NCBI GenBank assembly: GCA_949361645.1
Contig: OX442423.1
Coordinates: 2,351,066-2,415,065, forward strand
DNA: 64,000 bases
Direction: 5' to 3'
From: Spongilla lacustris
Taxonomy: Eukaryota > Porifera > Demospongiae > Spongillida > Spongillidae
In this document: one piece after another, positions 1-10,497 of the stretch
Layout of the letters: each line of letters opens with the position of its first letter
Position numbering within the stretch: position 1 is the stretch's first letter
The notes under the pieces: generated by a model
Told to the model about the DNA's origin: nothing
The model's database searches: none
What the model saw: only the letters and a program-made list of their open reading frames with translations
Position numbers and translations under genes: made by a program

Positions 1-821
1 CTTTGTGCAGCCAATCCTTCTATGGCAGGGATGGGTCCATTGTGCAGCCGGCCAATCCTTCTATGGCAGGGATGGGTCCTTTGTGCAGCCGGCCAATCCT
101 TCTATGGCAGGGATGGGTCCTTTGTGCAGCCGGCCAATCCTTCTATGGCAGGGATGGGTCCTTTGTGCAGCCGGCCAATCCTTCTATGGTAGGGATGGGT
201 CCTTTGTGCAGCCAATCCTTCTATGGCAGGATGGGTCCTTTGTGCAGCCGGCCAATCCTTCTATGGCAGGGATGGGTCCTTTGTGCAGCCGGCCAATCCT
301 TCTATGGCAGGGATGGGTCCTTTGTGCAGCCGGCCAATCCTTCTATGGCAGGGATGGGTCCTTTGTGCAGCCGGCCAATCCTTCTATGGTAGGGATGGGT
401 CCTTTGTGCAGCCAATCCTTCTATGGCAGGGATGGGTCCTTTGTGCAGCCAATCCTTCTATGGCAGGGATGGGTCCTTTGTGCAGCCGGCCAATCCTTCT
501 ATGGTAGGGATGGGTCCTTTGTGCAGCCAATCCTTCTATGGCAGGGATGGGTCCTTTGTGCAGCCAATCCTTCTATGGCAGGGATGGGTCCTTTGTGCAG
601 CCGGCCAATCCTTCTATGGTAGGGATGGGTCCTTTGTGCAGCCAATCCTTCTATGGCAGGGATGGGTCCTTTGTGCAGCCAATCCTTCTATGGCAGGGAT
701 GGGTCCTTTATGCAGCCAATCCTTCTATGGCAGGATGGGTCCTTTATGCAGCCAATCCTTCTATGGCAGGATGGGTCCTTTGTGCAGCCAATCCTTCTAT
801 GGCAGGGATGGGTCCTTTGTG
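1..821. repeat. Minisatellite, 37-41 bp unit, about 21 copies
   Basis: Head-to-tail copies of a unit running from CCAATCCTTCTATGG to TTTGTGCAGCCGG. Units differ mainly in having or lacking the 4-base CCGG end and by one G in the GGGATGGG part. The array runs off the left edge. It probably lies in the last intron of the plus-strand gene whose terminal exon is at 1320. Long ORFs read through it in several frames only because the unit has few stops. Confidence 0.95.
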
Positions 822-1140
822 CCTCTTTGGTCCCACCATACATGTGTGTAGTTCCTTTGTATTTCATTGTACTTACAATGTATAAGACATACATGTACGT
901 GTACATACAGCCCTTGCATTACATCAAATACTTTCCTCGATAAAAAGGGGCGGCAATTCTCCCTAAACATGCATGTATGGATGTTGACTTCAATTATTTT
1001 TGTGTGTGCCAGCTTTCTGTTTTAAAATGATGCAGGATGTAATTGTAAATTACAATTAATCAGCCGGATATGTGTTACATTGGATCTGGTCATATGCTAA
1101 TACATGTACATGTTCTGCACACCACATACATGTGTATGTT

Positions 1141-1312
1141 GCTGTGCTAAATAAGTTATGTGTTGTGCTTAAATAAGTTATATGTTGTTGTGCTTAAATA
1201 AGTTATATGTTGTTGTGCTAAATAAGTTATGTGTCGTGCTTAAATAAGTTATATGTTGTTGTGCTTAATAAGTTATGTGTTGTGCTTAAATAAGTTATAT
1301 GTTGTTGTGCTC
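1141..1312. repeat. Short AT-rich tandem repeat, about 24 bp unit
   Basis: About seven imperfect copies of a unit containing TTAAATAAGTTATATGTTG. It ends a few bases before the 3' splice site of the exon at 1320. The stretch 822-1140 between the two repeats is AT-rich and shows no gene. Confidence 0.85.
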
Positions 1313-1319
1313 ATCATAG

Positions 1320-1397
1320 GAGAGGTTTGAAGTGTTCTTGGGAGAGCTGGAGAAGCAGAAGAGAAGCAAGCTCGAAGAGGTTGGTAATCCAAGATGA
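1320..1397 (+). CDS. Terminal coding exon of a gene entering from the left
   Basis: An acceptor (CATCATAG) is followed by 25 codons and TGA. The peptide begins ERFEVFLGELEKQKRSK and is highly charged, so it is probably helical or coiled. Only this last exon is visible, so the product cannot be named. The gene is convergent with receptor A, whose stop codon lies about 1 kb away. A spurious short ORF is possible, but the splice site and coding character fit a real 3' exon. Confidence 0.5.
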   Translation, partial: ERFEVFLGELEKQKRSKLEEVGNPR

Positions 1398-1756
1398 TTT
1401 GTGCTCTTATTAGTGCCCATCCTTGTGGTTACGTTCCAGCTACGTGCTATTCAGAACTAACTCCAACTAACTCCTAGTCTTGCCATCCTTACGTTTCACC
1501 AGAATGCAGCACAAATATCGAAGGATCTGCCCTATCGCTCAAACTCTGTACATGTATGTGTGCCTGTGTGCCTCTCCCTCAAAAAAGTGGTCTTATTTTT
1601 TAGATGCTGCATGTATGTACAGAGAGGTGTTTTCTTGCTAATATGTACATGTGCATATATGTTCACTTACACAGTCACTCACTTTACAGCTAGTGAGAGC
1701 TAATTGTGTAGAACTTTATTTTTCCAAGGCTTCATTATAATTTACAATAATAATGA

Positions 1757-1985
1757 AGTGCTGCTGGAAATGCACACCACTAGCAGTGGAGACCTATGGC
1801 TGCTGGGGTGCTGAGGCTAGGTAAACACTAACGTCTTGCCACTCGTCTGGCCATACCCACGAGGTGCACCAAGTCACAGGCCACTGCTTCCATTTATGGC
1901 AGACTCAGCCTCACTTTGGTGAGGTCCTGTGCTAGAGCTCTGCTGTCAAGAGCTGGACCTTCATTGGTCGTCACTGGTTGACAGT
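1757..1985 (+). mobile_element. LINE-like 3' end, decayed copy
   Basis: Translation gives WKCTPLAVETYGCWGAEA and then a stop; with a frame change it continues as a tail containing YGRLSLTLVR. The same tail occurs near 20385, 20775 (reverse strand) and 22756, so this is a dispersed repeat. I recognise the tail as the kind found at the C-terminus of invertebrate repeat-encoded proteins; assignment to a LINE is inference. The surrounding 1400-2215 holds no gene. Confidence 0.6.
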
Positions 1986-2215
1986 ATCTTATTTATTTTG
2001 TTGTTTCTTGTGCGTAAATTGTGTAGTATCATTAAAATAATTAAATAAATCGAACTGGCTGTCCCAAGTCTTCAGCAGTGTCAGGGCTATATGGAAGATT
2101 GAGCATTACCCTGGTCAGGGCCAACGCTAGGGCTTTACTGGCTAGGTCGGCTTCATTTTTATAATGACTATAAGTGTAGGTTATAAGATACTACATGTAT
2201 ACATGTATAATGTAA

Positions 2216-2221
2216 TTTATT
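2216..2221 (-). terminator. Candidate poly(A) signal of receptor A
   Basis: The reverse strand reads AATAAA about 200 bases after the receptor A stop codon. The region is AT-rich and other near-matches exist, so the exact cleavage site is uncertain. Confidence 0.4.
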
Positions 2222-2422
2222 ATGATGTCATTAAATAAATTTAAAATAATATTAATAATAATAATGTATATGTGTATTATGTATCCTGTTTAACAACATT
2301 CAAATAATAAAAATAAATATTTTTCATTGGCTGTGTACATGTACATTACAAAGCACCCTATGCCCTAACTTAAACCAAGTGTCTCTTTGGAATGTTCCTC
2401 TCCACTCCCCCCTTCACACTCA

Positions 2423-3692
2423 TCAAATCTTTGTGTCCATGATGGGTCCGAGCAGGGGCAGGCCGTCTAATGGGCGCCCGTCCATCCACTCCAGGGTGCT
2501 ACTGGTGCTGGCTACTCCGTTGCGGCCATCTCCTTTGGCTGCCGACTTGACCTCCGTCTTACTCCCTTTTGACGCAAGGGGATTGTCCTGGCTTGCTGCC
2601 TGGTCTTTTATCTCAGCTACTACTCTGGTCACCTTCACGTCAGTTGTGCTCCCTTTTGATGCAAGGGGACTGTCCTGGTCTTTCGTTTCTGTTGCCTTGG
2701 TTACCCCGATCTCTGTGTTGCTTCCTTTGAATGCAAGTGGATTTGCTGGTCGGCTGTTGCTCTCTGCACCTGTCGTGGATGGATCGTTTATCCGCTCCCT
2801 ACTACCTGCTCTCTCTCTCTTTGTCGTTGCCGTGGTGCCGTCCTGGCTTGTTGGTGGGTTCCCACTGCCTGCTGCAGTCTTTCCGTTTACAGCTGCCTGG
2901 CTGTTTTCGGAAAGTGCAGCATCGGAGTGTGTGTGGATGTTTTCTGATGATTCGTGCAGGGCGTCCCTGTCAATAGGCATCCCTAGATCCCCGTGGAATT
3001 CTGTGTCTTTAAAAAAAATAAAAAATAAAAGGTAATGATGAAGACCAGGCTGGCTGCCATGGCAACGTGTGGGCACTTACCAACTGTGTTCACAGGCACT
3101 TCAATGCTGTTGTGTGAGCCAGTGGAATCGTTGTCTGCCATTGGATTTTTCTTGATGAAGTTGGCACCCAGTGCCAGAGCTACATGGTCTTCGAGGTGGT
3201 CACTAAAAAGGGTTAAAAGGGTGTGTGTGTGTGGAGGGAGGGAAGGGGTGCATGTGTGATGGTAGGAGGGGTGTTAAAAGGGAAGTGAGGTGTGTGGTGG
3301 AGGGAGGAGGAGGGTGAGGGGAAGAGAAATGTATGTTGAAGACCCTTTAAGACTCTTGTGTGCATTAATATTGTGCAGTGTGGGCTGTACAGTACAGGTT
3401 TCATCATGTACTGCATTCATGAACGTACTGTGATGTTAGCTGGTTTTCTTCACTGTACACTGGAGGGAAAGGAGTGATCATAATTATAATCCCTCCCTCC
3501 CTCCCTCCCTCCCTCCTCTGTGTTGTGGTAACTACTCACCATTGTAGATGTTTCGGCGTTTCCTCCACTTTTTCCGTTTCAAAACCACAACCAATATTAT
3601 GACAGCCGCTGTAACAGCAACAATGGCAGCCCCTCCAAGCAGCACTGGAGGAGCGACTGCAGCTGCTAGGTTTTGTGTTCGGCTACTAGTAG
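2423..3692 (-). other. Receptor A membrane span and cytoplasmic tail exons
   Basis: Exon 3692-3540 encodes a hydrophobic run of Val, Leu, Ile and Ala, then a strongly basic stop-transfer cluster. The next two exons give a Ser/Thr/Asp/Lys-rich, probably disordered tail. The last exon contains three related repeats with the cores NPLAFKGSNTEIGV, SPLASKGSTTDVKV and NPLASKGSKTEVKS. The only tyrosine lies next to the membrane (NIYN), so this tail is not a classical SH2-docking tail. No kinase or phosphatase domain is present. Confidence 0.8.
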
Positions 3693-5177
3693 CTGTGACC
3701 AATGGAGAGAGGAGAGGAAAGCGATGAAGCCTGAGGACTTATTAAATATGGCAGCCTTGCATTGTTATAAATGGGCTGAGGTAGGGAGGGGGACTTGTTA
3801 TATATGGGAAGAGGTAGGGAGGGGGACCTGTTATATATGGGAAGAGGTAGGGAGGGGGACCTGTTATATATGGGAAGAGGTAGGGAGGGGGACCTGTTAT
3901 ATATGGGAAGAGGTAGGGAGGGGGACCTGTTGTATATGGGAAGAGGTAGGGAGGGGGACCTGTTATATATGGGAAGAGGTAGGGAGGGGGACCTGTTATA
4001 TATGGGAAGAGGTAGGGAGGGGGACCTGTTATATATGGGAAGAGGTAGGGAGGGGGACCTGTTATATATGGGAAGAGGTAGGGAGGGGGACCTGTTATAT
4101 ATGGGAAGAGGTAGGGAGGGGGACCTGTTATATATGGGAAGAGGTAGGGAGGGGGACCTGTTATATATGGGAAGAGGTAGGGAGGGGGACCTGTTATATA
4201 TGGGAAGAGGTAGGGAGGGGGACCTGTTATATATGGGAAGAGGTAGGGAGGGGGACCTGTTATATATGGGAAGAGGTAGGGAGGGGGACCTGTTATATAT
4301 GGGAAGAGGTAGGGAGGGGGACCTGTTATATATGGGAAGAGGTAGGGAGGGGGACTTGTTATATATGGGCTGAGGTAGGGAGGGGGACCTGTTATATATG
4401 GGAAGAGGTAGGGAGGGGGACCTGTTATATATGGGAAGAGGTAGGGAGGGGGACCTGTTATATATGGGAAGAGGTAGGGAGGGGGACCTGTTATAATTAT
4501 TTACAATGTTATAATAATCACTAATATAATATTTTTAATGCAGCTTCTGTTTCACACTAAAATGAAGATGATGAGTTTATGAGGTAAGCATTGTTATTTG
4601 TATGGGACAGTTTCGATGAAAGTGGCAATGTACAATGCTCTCTGCTACATGATTTGTAGGCAATCTGACTGGCTGTCATTAAAATGTGTGGTTATTTAAA
4701 TATTCAGAGCTCTTCACAAGCAGTCAGATTTGCAGTGTGCAATTAAATAAACTTCTTTTGCAAAACGTGATAAAAAGGACTATCCATTTAAGTAGAAACC
4801 CCATTGCACGGCCTATATGCTTTCACAGGCCACAGTCATTCAATTCATTAGCTAGTTTCCATGCAGCTTGATGAAGCTTTAGGCATAAGGCTCACCTGGT
4901 ACAAATATAAGGACTCTATTTGAAGGTGGGCCGTGCCCTGCTCCGTTGATGGCTGCCACAGTCACTCCATACTCTCTTCCAGTTATGACAGGGACGAGAA
5001 GGGAGTAGGTACCAGCGTTCACCGTTTTAGATGCAAAGGTTGTGCTGGAGTTGGCGTCAACCACTTCAATGTCGTAGCCGCTAAGCTTCCCATTGGGCTG
5101 GCCTGGTGCGCTCCACGAGATTAGTATGTTGCTCTGAGATTGGATCAGTACAGTCACACCTTTGGGTGTGCCTGGTG

Positions 5178-5264
<87 letters not shown>

Positions 5265-6730
5265 GGATGGTAATGTGACATGTGATAGGCATATAGTATA
5301 CCTTCTATGCTACGAAGCTAAGAAGAACTTGATTAGCATATATATATAAATTTTATACATATTATGTATACCTAATTAATAATTGCCTGCATACATGGTT
5401 TTAATGTGTCAATTTGTAAATAATCACAGAGATAATATCTGTGTGCTCAAATATATACACGTTTTCCCTATGTACAGACTGTAGCATCATGGGAGGGTGT
5501 GGTGTATACATGTGAACATTGCCATGCATAATATTTAACATGTGGGATGGGATGGGATGGGATGGGGTGGGGTTGGATGGGATGGGGTGGGGTGGGGTTG
5601 GATGGGATGGGATGGGGTGGGGTGGGGTTGGATGGGATGGGATGGGGTGGGGTGGGGTGGGGTTGGATGGGATGGGGATGGGATGGGATGGGATGGGATG
5701 GGGTGGGATGGGATGGGGTGGGGTGGGGTGGGGTGGGGTGGGGTGGGATGGGATGGGATGGGATGGGGTGGGGTGGGGTGGGGTGGGATGGGGATGGGAT
5801 GGGATGGGATGGAATGGGGGTGGGTGGGATGGGATGAGATGGATGGGATGGGGTGGGATGGGGTGGGGTGGGGTGGGGTGGGATGGGATGGGATGGGATG
5901 GGATGGGGATGGAATGGGATGGGGGTGGGTGGGATGGGATGAGATGGATGCGATGGGGTGGGATGGGGTGGGATGGGATGGGATGGGGTGAGGTCGGATG
6001 GGGTGGGGTGGGATGGGATGGGATGGGATGGGGCGGGATGGGATGGGGTGGGGTGGGTGGGGTGGGATGGGGTGGGTGGGGTGGGATGGGATGGGATGGG
6101 GTGGGGTGGGGTGGGATGGGGTGGGGTGGGATGGGATGGAATGGGGTGGGGTGGGATGAGGTGAGGTGGGGTGGGATGGGGTGGGGTGGGGTGGGGTGGG
6201 ATGGGATGGGATGGGGTGGGATGGGATGGGGATGGGATGGGATGGGATGGGGGTGGGATGGGGTGGGTTGGGGATGGGGTGGGATGGGATGGGATGGGAT
6301 GGGGTGGGGTGGGATGGGATGGGGTGGGGTGGGGTGGGGTGGGATGGGATGGGGATGGGATGGGATGGGATGGGATGGGATGGGATGGGATGGGATGGGA
6401 TGGGATGGGATGGGGGTGGGATGGGTGGGATGGGATGGGGTGGGTTGGGGATGGGGTGGTGAGGAGGAACTCATGTACTTTATGTTTTGCAAACGTACCT
6501 GCTTCTGGGGTGGTGATGTTGGAGGATACTGAGGGTCCTATCCCTGCATGGTTATATGCTGCTACATAGACTGTGTATGTGGTGTAATTGGCCAGCCCAT
6601 ATATGGTAACTATGGTTGATCCTGTGGACACTAGTACTGTGACGTTTGTTGTGATGGAAGGAGAGAGGGGCACCAGGGAGACGCGATATCCATCAATCGT
6701 ACCTGTGGAGGATGGAGGCTATGGGCATGT

Positions 6731-6791
<61 letters not shown>

Positions 6792-9700
6792 CGTGTGTGT
6801 GTGTGGCGTGTGTGTGGTGTGTGTGTGGTGTGTGGTGTGTGTGTGTGGTGTGGTGTGTGTGTGTGTACGGTGTGTGTGTATGGTGTGTGTGTGTACGGTG
6901 TGAGTAAAAGTCCATTAAAATCACATATGTAAGTCAACTTACAGTCCATTTAACAATGATGATGCCTGGTTGGTTAGGATTGATGAACAGCAAAAGATTT
7001 GTTGGAGGAGAGTTTGTTGGCTGTGTTGTAGGCTGTGTTGTAGCTTGTGTTGTTGGCTGTGTTGTAGGCTGTGTTGTAGGCTGTGTTGTAGCTTGTGTTG
7101 TTGGCTGTGTTGTTGGCTGTGTTGTAGTTTGTGTTGTTGGCTGTGTTGTAGGCTGTGTTGTTGGCTGTGTTGTAGGCTGTGTTGTTGGCTGTGTTGTAGC
7201 TTGTGTTGTTGGCTGTGTTGTAGCTTGTGTTGTTGGCTGTGTTGTAGGCTGTGTTGTAGCTTGTGTTGTTGGCTGTGTTGTTGGCTGTGTTGTAGCTTGT
7301 GTTGTTGGCTGTGTTGTTGGCTGTGTTGTAGCTTGTGTTGTTGGCTGTGTTGTAGCTTGTGTTGTTGGCTGTGTTGTAGTTTGTGTTGTTGGCTGTGTTG
7401 TAGTTTGTGTTGTTGGCTGTGTTGTAGCTTGTGCTGTTGGCTGTGTTGTAGTTTGTGTTGTTGGCTGTGTTGTAGTTTGTGTTGTTGGCTGTGTTGTAGC
7501 TTGTGTTGTTGGCTGTGTTGTTGGCTGTGTTGTAGGCTGTGTTGTAGCTTGTGTTGTAGGCTGTGTTGTAGGCTGTGTTGTTGGCTGTGTTGTAGCTTGT
7601 GTTGTAGCTTGTGTTGTAGCTTGTGTTGTTGGCTGTGTTGTAGCCTGTGTTGTAGGCTGTGTTGTAGCTTGTGTTGTTGGCTGTGTTGTTGGTAGTGGTA
7701 ATGATTGACCTGTTGGGAATATAACTATTATGCTAACCCTGAATCATCCAACAATAAATGCTTTACAATACTAATGGAATCCACCTTTTGGTGTGTACAA
7801 TGGTCTTGTGGTCTCACATATGTTAGTGATGCCCTCAACACAGACATGCACACCAACACTCACACTCACACACATGCACACAAACACCCACACCCACACA
7901 TGCACACACATAACCGCCCACCCATATGTGGCACTTTGTATGTATTCATTTGGAATTGCAAAGGTTGTTTGGTGGTGGTAGCAATGCCTCAAGCCTTTAG
8001 GTGTGACATCATATCTTCTGAGGTGGCTGCTTCTCTTATTACCTTTGTAGTGAACTTCAAACAGTTATGGCCCCCAGGAGGGGGGAGGAGTGGCCCAGGA
8101 GGGGGGAGGAGTGGCCCAGGAGGAGGAAGGGGAGGAGTGGCCCAGGAGGGGGGAGGAGTGGCCCAGGAGGGGGAGGAGTGGCCCAGGAGGATTAAATTTT
8201 TACCTTTACCATGCAGTATACCTCACCATACATTACCTCACCATACATTACCTCACCATGCAGTATACCTCACCATACATTACCTCACCATGCAGTATAC
8301 CTCACCATACATTACCTCACCATACATTACCTCACCATACATTACCTCACCATGCAGTATACCTCACCATACATTACCTCACCATATACATTGTATTACT
8401 TCACCATACATTACCTCACCATGCAGTATACCTCACCATACATTACCTCACCATACATTACCTCACCATACATTACCTCACCATACATTACCTCACCATA
8501 CATTACCTCACCATGCAGTATACCTCACCATACATTACCTCACCATACATTACCTCACCATACATTACCTCACCATACATTACCTCACCATACATTACCT
8601 CACCATACATTACCTCACCATACATTACCTCACCATGCAGTATACCTCACCATACATCACCTCACCATACATTACCTCACCATACAGTACCTCACCATGC
8701 AGTATACCTCACCATACATTACCTCACCATACATTACCTCACCATGCAGTATACCTCACCATACATTACCTCACCATACATTACCTCACCATACATTACC
8801 TCACCATACATTACCTCACCATACATTACCTCACCATGCAGTATACCTCACCATACATTACCTCACCATACATTACCTCACCATACATTACCTCACCATA
8901 CAGTACCTCACCATGCAGTATACCTCACCATACATTACCTCACCATACATTACCTCACCATACATTACCTCACCATGCAGTATACCTCACCATACATTAC
9001 CTCACCATACATTACCTCACCATGCAGTACCTCACCATACATTACCTCACCATACATTACCTCACCATACATTACCTCACTATGCAGTATACCTCACCAT
9101 ACATTACCTCACCATACATTACCTCACCATGCAGTATACCTCACCATACATTACCTCACCATACATTACCTCACCATGCAGTACCTCACCATACATTACC
9201 TCACCATACATTACCTCACCATACATTACCTCACCATACATTACCTCACCATACATTACCTCACCATACATTACCTCACCATGCAGTATACCTCACCATA
9301 CATTACCTCACCATGCAGTATACCTCACCATACATTACCTCACCATGCAGCATACCTCACCATACCTTACCTCACCATACATTACCTCACCATACATTAC
9401 CTCACCATAACCTCACCATACATTACCTCACCATACATTACCTCACCATGCAGCATACCTCACCATACATTACCTCCTCACCATACATTACCTCACCATA
9501 CATTACCTCACCATACATTACCTCACCATGCAGTATACCTCACCATACATTACCTCACCATACATTACCTCACCATACATTACCTCACCATGCAGCATAC
9601 CTCACCATACATTACCTCACCATACATTACCTCACCATACATTACCTCACCATACATTACCTCACCATACATTACCTCACCATACATTACCTCACCATAC

Positions 9701-10466
9701 ATTACCTCACCATGCAGTATACCTCACCATACATTACCTCACCATGCAGTATACCTCACCATTCTGCACTCTCAGCAGAGCACTCGGCCCAAACAGACTC
9801 TGGCCGATGGAGCCTAAAGTCGTTCCCTCCAACTTCAGCAGGTATATGGTGCCTGCCTGCAGAGAGGTCAGTGTGTACTGCTGGGTGTAGAGGAAGATGG
9901 AGGCAAACAGGTTGTCTGGAGTGCCCTCCACTGCATACTGGAGCCTATAGAACCCCAGAGGCCCGTTCGTGGGGTCAGGGGTGTCCCATGCCATGGTGAC
10001 TGAGGTAGATGTACTGGAGACAATGTGGAAGTTCCTAGGGACAGATGGAGCTGTGCACATGTGGTGTGTGTGTGTATGTGTGTATGTGAGTGAGTGTGTG
10101 TATGTGAGTGTGTGTATGTGAGTGTGTGTGTATGTGAGTGTGTGTATGTGAGTGTGTGTGTATGTGTGTATGTGATGGTTATGTGGTGTGCCTTTCATAC
10201 ACAACATACATGTACACATAGGTACATGTATATACACAGACACATGCACACACACATGCACACACACATACACACACATACACATGCACACACACATACA
10301 CATGCACACACACATACACATGCACACACACATACACACACATTCACACACACACACACATGCACATACACACACACATACACATGCACACACACACACA
10401 CATACACACACATACACATGCACACACACACATACACATGCACACACACACACACACATACACATG

Positions 10467-10497
<31 letters not shown>

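Noticed and set aside
1..851. Several long plus-strand ORFs (up to 205 aa) in the first 850 bases
   Set aside because: They read one 37-41 bp minisatellite in all frames, so openness reflects the unit, not a protein.
3673..4524. 283-aa plus-strand ORF with a perfect 11-residue repeat
   Set aside because: It lies in an intron of receptor A and is a translation of the 33-bp minisatellite. It is antisense to the gene and has no splice or start context.
5401..6673. 363- and 401-aa minus-strand and 337-aa plus-strand ORFs rich in Pro/His/Ser or Gly/Trp/Asp
   Set aside because: Low-complexity G-rich array; part of the minus-strand ORF is the real FN3 exon 6718-6499, the rest is intron.
6956..7708. 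250-aa plus-strand ORF of Val/Cys/Gly repeats
   Set aside because: Wrong strand of the coding Thr/Gln repeat; the minus frame joins phase-correct exons on both sides.
8212..9760. CRISPR-like look of the short regular repeats
   Set aside because: Units are contiguous with no unique spacers, in an animal-type intron. It is a minisatellite.
7705..9999. 764-aa plus-strand ORF, longest in the window
   Set aside because: Reads the 15/17-bp intronic array and then the antisense of an FN3 exon.
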